Program-made: the position numbers and the translations under genes | Shown: positions 35,601 to 44,414 of the stretch, piece by piece | Position numbering within the stretch: position 1 is the stretch's first letter | How the letters are laid out: every line of letters starts with the position of its first letter | NCBI GenBank assembly: GCA_002633025.1 | Contig: NMRB01001769.1 | Span: 61,101-125,100, forward strand | Direction of reading: 5' to 3' | DNA: 64,000 nt | Source of the DNA: Notospermus geniculatus | Lineage: Eukaryota > Nemertea > Pilidiophora > Heteronemertea > Lineidae | Notes under the pieces: model-generated | The model's input: the letters and a program-made list of their open reading frames with translations, nothing else | Databases searched by the model: none | Told to the model about the DNA's origin: nothing

Positions 35601-38600
35601 GCTACCCGTGTCAGTTAGTAGTGACAAGTGGTTACCAAATCAGTTAAGTGGTTACCGATGTCAGTTAACAGGTAACCATGTCAGTTAACTGGCTACCGAA
35701 TGTCAGTTATGGGTTACCGTGTCAGTTAAGCTAAAATGGCTACCGTTGTCATTTAACANCATTGATAGAAAACTAAGATTGTGAGGCCAATTGGTAGGCC
35801 TTTGGGTAGGCTACTCTTCAAGATAATTAAAATTAAGGGCAGGTGCAGACCACTATCAGAAATCACAATGACACCGTTCCTTTAAAGTTTAGGCAGAGTA
35901 TCAATGAATGAGTTAAAATGGTATGCCAAGTCCCGTGAACTTTGAGTGCACTGCCATATCCTAATGATAACAAGAACACCCCGACAGAGTACACTGACCT
36001 AAATACCTTTGTCTCAACGGTCAGGTCTATTATTAAAGTGGCCTTCCCCTTTGTTTCGCGGGTATTTCAACGTCTGAGTTTGAGAGGGAACTGACTCATT
36101 CATACTGGTAAAGACAGTTGGTAACTGGGCAGTGTGGTAGATGGACGTGTTTTAGTTCAGTGTACACAAACTAAATCAGGATGATATCTGAGGAGAATAA
36201 ACCAATAACTTGGATATAATGATGACGATACGGAAGGGAACATTGTAGCATTTATTCAGTGTGTGGGACATGGATTACAGAGACGTGACTTCTTTCAGGA
36301 TCTATGCCGTATGACTGTGGGTATTTCACTTGTCATGAGCAACCGTTCGCCTAGCCTCACTTGATACGGAAAGGTGATGGATTCATCGCCTTTAGCCTGT
36401 CATGTGAAGGAAGGGTGACCGTTTGCCTGTGGCAGGGAAAGTGAAGACAGTTGGTAACTGGGCAGTGTGGTAGATGGACGTGTTTTAGTTCAGTGTACAC
36501 AAACTAAATCAGGATGATATCTGAGGAGAATATTACCAATATCTTGGATAATGATGATTCGATACAGAAGGGAACATTGTAGCATTTATTCAGTGTGTGG
36601 GACATGGATTACAGAGACGTGACTTCTTTCAGGATGCCGTATGACTGTGGTATTTCACTTGTCATGAGCAACCGTTCGCCTTTAGCCTCACTTGATAAGG
36701 AAAGGTGATGGAGTCATCGCCTTTAGCCTGTCATGTGAAGGAAGGGTGAGCGTTTGCCTGTGGCAGGGAAGAGTCGCCTTTAGCCTCACTTGATAAGGAA
36801 GGGTGATGGACACATCGCCTTTAGCCTGTCATGTGAAGGAAGGGTGACAAGGAAGAGTCGCCTTTAGCCTCACTTGATAAGGAAAGGTGATGGACTCATC
36901 GCCTTTAGCCTGTCATGTGAAGGAAGGGTGACTTTATGCCTGTGGCAGGGCAGAGTCGCCTTTAGCCTCACCTGATAAGGAAAGGTGATCGACTGTAAGT
37001 CATCGCCTTTAGCCTGTCATGTGAAGGAAGGGTGATCTTGCCTTACTGTGGCAGGGAAAAGTTGGACTCAGTCATACAGCATCTTGAAATGTCAGCAACA
37101 CGGCACGATCGGCTCTGTACACCATTCCCATGCTGCTCACTGCTACGTTGGACCTTTCCGCCAGTGCAAAGAATAAACGATCAACCAGTTATGAAGAGAA
37201 CCAAACGAAATATTGCAGTAGAATAAATGAAATTTAGGAAGGAGTAAACACCGAGTTTAGAAAATAATCAAATATAAGGATTTTCCCAACTTGAAATTTT
37301 GGTTGTGTTTACAAACAAACAAAATCCCTAAAATCCATGTTTAAGTGCGATTTATATACATTAAAATTTAATTAAATTCCCAATTTCTATAAGTAGGAAA
37401 GTGGCCATTACGATCATTATTCTCGACGTTTAATTACTGTTTACTTTGTCATAAAACCGAATTATATTTGCCTAAAGGAGCATTTTGAGAAGCAAACCAT
37501 TAGTCATAAAAGGCAAATGGGGGGGGGGGGGGTACGATGACTATCGAAGCATGTCCCAAAAATGGTTTACAGATGTTTAAAGGACGTTTATGATATTGTA
37601 TACGTCAAGTTTAGGCATGTTTAATGAGTCCTGTAAACCCTTCTTAAAGGTCTACGTTTTATGAGAAATTAAATTGTCAGTAAACGCACCTTAAACTTGG
37701 GATTTTATTGTAGTTTAAAAAAAATAAAACTTCATTAAACATGGAGTAAAATCGCGTATACGATCAGTTTAATGGCTAATTAAACCTATTTTTTCATGCA
37801 GTGATAACTCTTTCGGTCTTACATGATATGCTAAAAGACGCACTGGCAGCAGGGACATTTGTGGTAGCAACCATCTCCAGAAATACATTAGGTCCTGGAA
37901 ATGAAGTTGAATTTCGTATTTCGTACTTCGTTTTTCGTCAGATTTGCGAAACCTTACTATTAGCAGCCTGACGAAGGTTTGCGTATCCTTAAAGTTACGA
38001 GGACTTTGTCAATAAGATCCTAGCGCCCCCAATTTTGATTGCTTCATTCTTTTGCAGATGAATAATGGTGAGCATCCTTGGCAAGTGCTGAAACGTCTCC
38101 GACAAGAGAACGTTACAAAGGAACACGTCCCCAAGCCATCGTGGGAACCAGGAATTGATGTTGGTTACCGTCAACCTTACAAACCTTGGAGTTACTACTT
38201 CTATAGTGTCTTCCAGTGGCACAACGAGTCCGTGAATGTTTGGACACATATGATCGGCACCATTCTGATGGTCCTATATCTGTGGCACTTCAACCACACC
38301 ATGGACTACCTGAATAACCCACGAGCGTGGCCCCATCTGCTCTTGGGTATCTGTTGCATTATAACTTTGTCGGCAAGCGCATGCGCCCATCTACTTCACT
38401 CAAAATCAGCCTACGTACATTACGTAACGTTGTCTTTCGACTACGCCGGAGCAGGGGTGTACTGCCTCGGAATGGGATTCTGTACCATATTTTACACCGC
38501 AGGAAACGACACCGTTCGCAAGATTGGATGGTTCTTCCTCCCGTTCGTCACCTTCCTTTCTGCTCTACAATGTATCTGCATATGCTATGGAAAAATCAAG

Positions 38601-39212
38601 TACAGCCTTCACCATCATCTCCGCCGAAAGATATGGTTCGTCGCCCCAACATGTCCGCCGTACACCACCCTGTTCCTGGCGTCGTTTCCTCGCTTCGTCA
38701 GCGGATACTTCCTCAACCCTGAACCGAACCCAATCGACGTGGAATCTTGGTACCTACACCTCTCTCACATAGGAATCTTCTTCGTCGCTATGTTCTTCTT
38801 TGTCTCACACGTCCCAGAAGTTTTCGCCAATGGTCAGTTTGACATGCTCGGCCAAGGACACCAAATCTGGCATGTTCTTCTCTTCTGTACGATGGCCACC
38901 CAAATGCACTCCACCCATTTCGACTACATCAACAATGTACGTGATCCAGAGACTCTAGCCGCTCTCCCAGGGTACGAGTCCTGCTTTTATTTTCTCGGAG
39001 TTCTCATTGCGGTCGATCTTTTCTTGATATTCTGCGCCAGCCGCCTCGCAAGGAGAGTCGTTGATGAGGAGAAACAGGAACTTGACAACCCCACCGTGGG
39101 TAAAACAGGTCGCGAGGACGGCAAAGATAAACCACAAACCGAAGAAACAAATGTCAGAATTACCAGACAATCGATGAGAATACAGAGAAGACTTGTGACT
39201 GGCACGTCCTGA
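32644..39212 (+). CDS. Class II PAQR (membrane progestin receptor-like)
   Basis: A seven-helix receptor of the progestin and adipoQ family; vertebrate relatives are PAQR5-PAQR9. Exon 2 (38058-39212) is certain and carries nearly all the protein. Exon 1 (32644-32757, 38 codons, starts MDAVSRQLSNFSASAG, donor GTAGGG) joins it in frame across a 5.3-kb intron, giving 422 residues; its coding status is inferred. Motifs: YYFYSVFQWHNESVNVWTH, SACAH (S-x3-H, residues 145-149), Asp167 in FDYAGAGVY, and HQIWH (H306-x3-H310), the predicted zinc site of the family. Seven hydrophobic segments; a basic tail (RITRQSMRIQRR) follows. Poly(A) signal at 39395-39400. Orthology to a single vertebrate paralog cannot be decided. 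Confidence 0.9.
33317..33600. mobile_element. Non-autonomous DNA transposon with GATGAT target duplication
   Basis: Ends CAGGGCCGGATCCAG and CTGGATCCGGCCCTG are perfect inverted repeats. GATGAT flanks both ends (33311-33316 and 33601-33606). The interior has G-runs and C-runs but no transposase. It lies in intron 1 of the PAQR gene. Confidence 0.88.
33699..33822. mobile_element. Palindromic MITE (TATTCACAAAGC family)
   Basis: Ends GGGACCTATTCACAAAGC and GCTTTGTGAATAATGTCCC are imperfect inverted repeats. Related words (TTCACGAAGCTTTCGTAAC; rc of 37987-38010) also border the neighbouring large inverted-repeat unit. Confidence 0.7.
34396..35367 (-). pseudogene. Non-LTR retrotransposon fragment, AP-endonuclease domain only
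   Basis: Open frame of 323 residues with an apurinic endonuclease-type domain of CR1/L2-like LINEs: YTREQLMQLRASRL upstream, then LWNARSVCNKL, DIFVITETWL (catalytic Glu), RRGGGVGVIV and LVSIYRPPP. The second half of the endonuclease (the SDH motif) and the whole reverse transcriptase are missing. The break is at the 3' side, whereas LINEs are usually truncated at the 5' side. The last codons are followed by GTATAC, a donor-like sequence. No stop or frameshift lies within the fragment. Confidence 0.85.
35576..35758. repeat. Degenerate short tandem repeat
   Basis: About eight imperfect units built on GGTTACCGATGTCAGTTAA, 20-25 bp each, ending just before the N at 35759. Confidence 0.8.
36113..37060. 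repeat. Higher-order minisatellite
   Basis: Two 333-bp units (36113-36445, 36446 onward) start GACAGTTGGTAACTGGGCAG. They are followed by about four roughly 95-bp units built from two half-repeats, GCCTTTAGCCTCACTTGATA and GCCTTTAGCCTGTCATGTGA. The 95-bp unit is itself the end of the 333-bp unit, so the array has two levels of amplification. Confidence 0.85.
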
Positions 39213-39394
39213 GGTTCTTATCCTCCTGATTCTGGGAATGGTCATAGTGATGGACACTATGCCATGCCATCAGGAGATATTTCAGTTCGGAAGAGCCAGC
39301 ACAGCAGCAGCACTTTGCCTCCTACTCGACAAACTGTGAAGTTGATTCTATTGTCAGCTGTGATGTGCCTACATTGTAAATACATGTAAATAAG

Positions 39395-39400
39395 AATAAA
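39395..39400 (+). terminator. Poly(A) signal of the PAQR gene
   Basis: AATAAA about 180 bases after the PAQR stop codon. A minus-strand AATAAA at 39637-39642 faces it, so a convergent minus-strand transcript may end close by. Confidence 0.6.
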
Positions 39401-39904
39401 AATTAACATGATAATAATTCTCATGGGGTGATCCGCCGGCTTTAGGACAAGCCCACGACAAGTTCGAGACAGCTGTCGCGAACGGGAGTGAGTTGTACAA
39501 CCGTCTCAAGGTTTCTTTCAAGAGACAAGGACCCTTAACATCTTTATCTCGCCGACAAACCCTCGGCAAACATAAAATCTTCAACACAAAAAATTAATAG
39601 GGAGAAATGACTGAGACATCGTTGTGAAACTGGATATTTATTGATGAAGGCATGATATCATATGACAAAAGAAAAATTGAAGGTTTCCCAGTACAATGGA
39701 TACATCATTCCATGTTGAACAAAACCACATTATTCAGACGTAATGTCGACATGAAAACTGCTTTGATATCTTGAACGGATCACATATACAAGATAGTCAA
39801 ACATGGGGTGGAGGTCTAGGCACAATTATAGGTTTGGTCGTTCGTCTCTGCACTGTCCTTGGGCTGTGATAGGACACAGATCGCTCCGTGGGGAAGCCAG
39901 ACGT

Positions 39905-40068
39905 AAGGCCCGTTTTCACGACAGTGATTCGCGGTGAGCGGTGCGGTTCTCACAAAGTTTGGTGCGTCCTTCGATGATCCAGGGAAACTATTTCGCATGC
40001 CGTGCCTAGGAAAACCGCAACGCTCACCGCAAAACGCGTCAGAAACCACAGTAGTGAAGACAGGCCTT
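39905..40068. mobile_element. Small MITE inside duplicate copy 1
   Basis: Imperfect inverted ends AGGCCCGTTTTCACGAC and GTAGTGAAGACAGGCCT, with inner arms GCGGTGAGCGGTGCGG and CCGCAACGCTCACCGC. The same element lies in copy 2 at 41289-41453, so insertion predates the split of the two copies. Confidence 0.75.
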
Positions 40069-40362
40069 GTGAAGGATCTGCTCACCAGCCCGATACCATC
40101 ATTTTGTTGTACTGAGGAGGATTGAATTTCCCACGTAAGCGATAGACTAAATGCTACTGGTAAGGGGACAACTGATAATAAAGGAAAGAAGTCTTCCAAA
40201 CGACTGACGAACTCTTGTGGAGACGAATCCAAAAAGACGTCAAAGTTCGAGCGACGATGGAGTGAAGTCGCCGAAGTCATCGAGAAGAGCCTTTTTCAAG
40301 GTGGATATGATAATGCAGCCAAGTAAAGGGAGACTGGGGCAATGTTTGCTTCATTTCGATAT

Positions 40363-40575
40363 TCACTGAACCACAGCCATCTTTTCCTCATCATGATCGT
40401 CACTTCCTGTTTCCCACTCTGCAACAACAGCTCCATTATTGTCAAAATAGGACTTTTGATTGTCTTCTGTTCTACGAGGGATTAAATTAACATGCCCCTT
40501 GATGAAGTATCTCGTCACCCGATCACTGGCCCTTTTCAGCGACTGGCCCCGCGGCTCCCACTGTACCGAAGCCAT
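40363..40575 (-). CDS. Hypothetical 70-aa protein, copy 1
   Basis: Single-exon ORF starting MASVQWEPRGQSLKRAS, basic in the first half (RVTRYFIKGHVNLIPRR) and acidic near the end (ETGSDDHDEEK). I do not recognise it. Support for coding: the only indel against the second copy (41753-41962) is one whole codon (an extra Asn here), and the frame is kept. It lies downstream of a CRE/YY1/ETS-like promoter at about 40795-40850, and a minus-strand AATAAA at 39637 could end the transcript. No membrane segment or signal peptide. Confidence 0.5.
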   Translation of the reverse strand: MASVQWEPRGQSLKRASDRVTRYFIKGHVNLIPRRTEDNQKSYFDNNGAVVAEWETGSDDHDEEKMAVVQ

Positions 40576-40794
40576 TCATTTGGAGAAGACTGATATGCTA
40601 ATACAAAACATGCACATGATCACTTGTATCAAAACAGCGTAATCTATACCTGAATAAATATATATTAATATATGTATATTAATACTCTGTACAAACATCA
40701 CCAGTATTTACACGTATTCTGAGAGCACTATACATTTCACAAAGGCGTTACTAAAATGACTTTTTACACAGAGTGAGACGTGATAGGCCAGTAG

Positions 40795-40850
40795 CTTTTT
40801 ACGTCAGTCACCCAAGATGGCCGCTGTGAAGTACCCGGATGTTGAAAAGG
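40795..40850. promoter_or_regulatory. CRE/YY1/ETS-like bidirectional promoter
   Basis: TTTTACGTCA, then AAGATGGCCGC (YY1-type, overlapping the plus ATG), then CCCGGATGT (ETS-type) within about 55 bases, a common layout of housekeeping promoters. The plus 26-aa ORF and the minus 70-aa ORF diverge from it. Copied at about 42182-42237. Confidence 0.45.
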
Positions 40851-40897
40851 GCTCCTATTGGACCTCCAACGGTCCATTGTTCCCACTCAAAAGATAG
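40817..40897 (+). CDS. Possible 26-aa micro-ORF, copy 1
   Basis: ATG in the YY1-like AAGATGGCCGC context, reading MAAVKYPDVEKGSYWTSNGP and ending FPLKR. It is identical in copy 2 (42204-42284). AATAAA lies 125 bases downstream (41022-41027), so a short plus-strand transcript is possible. Coding status is uncertain because the ATG overlaps a promoter motif. Confidence 0.25.
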   Translation: MAAVKYPDVEKGSYWTSNGPLFPLKR

Positions 40898-41288
40898 ACA
40901 ATGTCAGTGAATCGTTTATCTCGTGTTACATTTGATCTTTTAGTGAATAATGTCTGACTCACGGAATCAGTGTGTTTTTTAATGTGGCTTGTGATATTGT
41001 ACATAATTTGTTATTTATGAAAATAAAAGCTACCAAAAAAATTCGCGTTGCATTCTTTATCTTCAGTAAAAGGTCATGTTTTCTTCTGCTCTTCACAAGG
41101 GCAATGCTGGTGACAGCGTAGAAATATGCGTGCACAGGTATCTACAGAACCATATAATGGTTAGGCANTGATAAAAGATAGTCAAACATGGGGTGGAGGT
41201 CTAGGCGCAAATATAGGTTTGGTCGTTCGTCTCTGCACTGTCCTTGGGCTGTGATGGGACACAGATCGCTCCGTGGGGAAGCCAGACG

Positions 41289-41453
41289 TAAGGCCCGTTT
41301 TCACGACAGTGATTCGCGGTGAGCGGTGCGGTTCTCACAAAGTTTGGTGCGTCCTTCGATGGTCCAGGGAAACTATTTCGCATGCCGTGCCTATGAAAAC
41401 CGCAACGCTCACCGCAAAACGCGCCATAAACCACAGTAGTGAAGACAGGCCTT
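41289..41453. mobile_element. Small MITE inside duplicate copy 2
   Basis: Same element as 39905-40068, with the same ends and a few substitutions. Confidence 0.75.
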
Positions 41454-41752
41454 GTTGTGAAGGATCTGCTCACCAGCCCGATACCATCATTTTGTTGTAC
41501 TGAGGAGGATTGAATTTCCCACGTAAGCGATAGACTAAATGCTACTGGTAAGGGGACAACTGGTAATAAAGGAAGGAAGTCTTCCAAACGGGTGACGAAC
41601 TCTTGTGGAGACGAATCCAAAAAGACGTCAAAGTTCGAGCGACGATGGAGTAAAGTCGCCGAAGTCATCGAGAAGAGCCTTTTTCAAGTGGATATGATAA
41701 TGCAGCCAAGTAAAGGGAGACTGGGGCAATTATCTTTGCTTCATTTCGATAT

Positions 41753-41962
41753 TCACTGAACCACAGCCATCTTTTCCTCATCATGATCGTCACTTCCTGT
41801 TTCCCACTCTGCAACAACAGCTCCATTGTCAAAATAGGACTTTTGATTGTCTTCTGTTCTACGAGGGATTAAATTAACATGCCCCTTGATGAAGTATCTC
41901 GTCACCCGATCACTGGCCCTTTTCAGCGACTGGCCCCGCGGCTCCCACTGTACCGAAGCCAT
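41753..41962 (-). CDS. Hypothetical 70-aa protein, copy 2 (69 aa)
   Basis: Same ORF as 40363-40575, one Asn shorter (SYFDNGAVV here against SYFDNNGAVV). Everything else is identical. If the tandem copies are alleles, this and copy 1 are one gene. Confidence 0.45.
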   Translation of the reverse strand: MASVQWEPRGQSLKRASDRVTRYFIKGHVNLIPRRTEDNQKSYFDNGAVVAEWETGSDDHDEEKMAVVQ

Positions 41963-42203
41963 TCATTTGGAGAAGACTGATATGCTAATACAAAACATGC
42001 ACATGATCACTTGTATCAAAACAGCGTAATCTATACCTGAATAAATATATATTAATATATGTATATTAATACTCTGTACAAACATCACCAGTATTTACAC
42101 GTATTCTGAGAGCACTATACATTTCACAAAGGCGTTACTAAAATGACTTTTTACACAGAGTGAGACGTGATAGGCCAGTAGCTTTTTACGTCAGTCACCC
42201 AAG

Positions 42204-42284
42204 ATGGCCGCTGTGAAGTACCCGGATGTTGAAAAGGGCTCCTATTGGACCTCCAACGGTCCATTGTTCCCACTCAAAAGATAG
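42204..42284 (+). CDS. Possible 26-aa micro-ORF, copy 2
   Basis: Identical to the ORF at 40817-40897, with the same promoter-like context and downstream AATAAA. Confidence 0.25.
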   Translation: MAAVKYPDVEKGSYWTSNGPLFPLKR

Positions 42285-42554
42285 ACAATGTCAGTGAATC
42301 GTTTATCTCGTGTTACATTTGATCTTTTAGTGAATAATGTCTGACTCACGGAATCAGTGTGTTTTTTAATGTGGCTTGTGATATTGTACATAATTTGTTA
42401 TTTATGAAAATAAAAGCTACCAAAAAAATTCGCGTTGCATTCTTTATCTTCAGTAAAAGGTCATGTTTTCTTCTGCTCTTCACAAGGGCAATGCTGGTGA
42501 CAGCGTAGAAATATGCGTGCACAGGTATCTACAGAACCATATAATGGTTAGGCA

Positions 42555-43290
42555 ATAGAACAATGAACAATTGTATCAACATGGCAAGAGTTCATTTGGA
42601 AAACGCTGATAAAATATGTCGGGAGAAAATATAGTCATTTTTACAACACAATACAAAGTATAATTCTTGTGCATAAGATGAAATTATATTTTGTGGTTTT
42701 GAGACATACTGTATACGTCTTTTGTAATTATCTATTACTAAAATGCTCTAATTATATAATAGAGACTGAATGTCATAGCCTCGGACACTATAGGCTCGCT
42801 CCGACAGCATGTTCCCCCATCCTGCAACACCTTGGAGTCACTCGCTTATGAATTTTTGGTAATATCTGTATGTGACGTTTGCTGTTGGTCCACAAAGTGT
42901 CTTACGATGGAAGCACCTAGTGTGTGCAACTTTACAGCTATACTGTCCCTGTATAATAGGGAGCACCATTTGGTCACATGATGACTTATAGAGCAGAGGT
43001 GACACCTATAGAGACTCATTGTTCGAGAGATGCGGTTCACCAAGGACGGCCAATCACACCTTGAATCGTCATGAATAATAGGTGGCATCTGTGCACTATA
43101 AGTTCAAACCCACGCGTATATTCTCGCGTGGACTGCTTCACCGTTGTTCCCCATTGACGCCACCATTAGTTTGTACAACTGAATGCATTTCAATGTCGAT
43201 GGTAACTCGGGCCTTCGCGTGATGAGGAGTTAGGAATCACGAAGGAGCCAGAATAGGCCTAGTGTACATGCACGGAGCCAAGCTAGAGAT
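42555..43290. other. Intergenic, nothing recognised
   Basis: AT-rich unique sequence with no exon-like block on either strand. Confidence 0.4.
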
Positions 43291-43291
43291 T

Positions 43292-43546
43292 AGGGAGTTT
43301 TCGCAAAGCCCCCGAAACGCCAATGCGAACGCCAAACCTATTGTTCGATGCCAAGAAGAGAGTACGGAACAAAAGGATAGATGTTCACGTTGGCGCTTCG
43401 GGGACTTTGCGAAAACTCCCTCGTTTCGCAAGTCTCCGAAACGCCAAAACGAAAGCCAATCCCATTGTTCGATGCCACGGAAGAAAAGCACCGAACAAAA
43501 GGACAGAAGTTGGCTTTGACATTTCGGGGGCTTTGCGAAAATTCTT
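43292..43546. mobile_element. Family B MITE, two units in tandem
   Basis: Unit 1 (43292-43420) runs from GAGTTTTCGCAAAGCCCC to GGACTTTGCGAAAACTC; unit 2 (43424-43546) repeats the same palindromic layout with more changes. Both carry the central CATTGTTCGATGCCA-type word or a derivative. The single-unit form is at 50373-50504. Confidence 0.8.
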
Positions 43547-44414
43547 TGATTCCGAAGTCAGTGTCGCGGACAGAAAACACTACACTGGTGACGCTACATT
43601 AGCACCTTTTGTATATTAGCGTACAGATGTGTACTGAAACATTACTGAAAGCACGGAAGATAAACTATAAATTACTATACAAATAGTGTCATCTGGAACA
43701 GCGTTCTACTCGTGAAGTCAGAGGTTCGTAAATGGCCCCAGTATAAGCCAGCGTGGTCATCAGGCAAGGTTTATATTAGCTTCAACTCTAAAGAAAAGGG
43801 CTACAACAGCGTTCTTCGGTCGTCACGCCAAACGGAAACGAAAACAAAAGCTTCATCTTGCAGCGTTGCAAGGTTCTGTCTGGAAGCTTTGTATGTCAAA
43901 GGAACTTCTCTCCCAAGCGTCTATAAACCCAGTAACGAAATAGGCACTCGATAGATTTTGGATACGACATACACGGTTTCGGTCATTAGATTTGTTAACG
44001 AGGTTTCTTCCCAATTGACCGTTGTTACTGACTTACCAAATAACACGTAGAGAAATATCTTTGCTATATTAATTAGAAATATGCCAAACACTCTTGGAGT
44101 TAACACGTTCTAAATGGTATATGTATGAATGATGATTAAAATCTATACTCACAGCTAAACAAAACAATAATTTATCATAACAACATATTATCACCCGAAC
44201 ATAAGTTGATTCCACCTTGGTTTGCTGGTCAGGAGTAAGTGTGATACATGTATATGTATGTGACATCTCCTGCAAAACTGGGGAAAATCAACCCAAGCCG
44301 GGTTCAGACCCGCATTTTTTAGTTTTGTCTAGGACCGTGAAGATTCCTAGCCGATGATTGTACCACGAATGCACAAACCATATCAAAATACTGAAAAACC
44401 GAGTTCGGGTTTTA

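Larger units (their letters stand above)
33849..37975. mobile_element. 4.1-kb unit bounded by long diverged inverted repeats
   Basis: The left end (from 33849, containing GCAAATCTGACAAAAAACGA) matches the reverse complement of the right end (to 37975) for at least 170 bases, with roughly a quarter of sites changed. A weaker, AT-rich match (AATTAAATT and GTAAAC words) extends further inward. Inside are a LINE fragment, two minisatellites and a single N. Either one composite fold-back element or two copies of a shorter element in opposite orientation. Confidence 0.6.
39791..41167. repeat. 1.4-kb tandem duplicate, copy 1
   Basis: Nearly identical to 41176-42554, starting AGATAGTCAAACATGGGGTG and ending at a single N (41168). 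Differences are substitutions and short indels such as three bases in the 70-aa ORF. It holds that ORF, a divergent 26-aa ORF and a small MITE. Confidence 0.9.
41176..42554. repeat. 1.4-kb tandem duplicate, copy 2
   Basis: Second copy of 39791-41167, separated by the N at 41168 and a 7-base non-matching stretch. Its right end (GGTTAGGCA) passes into unique sequence. Confidence 0.9.

Noticed and set aside
38327-38772. Two overlapping frames inside the PAQR exon
   Set aside because: Shadows of the PAQR frame in the other plus frames.
39816-40280. 154-aa minus-strand open frame (and its copy at 41201-41668)
   Set aside because: More than half overlaps a palindromic MITE, the composition is not gene-like, and no family is recognisable; more likely UTR or chance.
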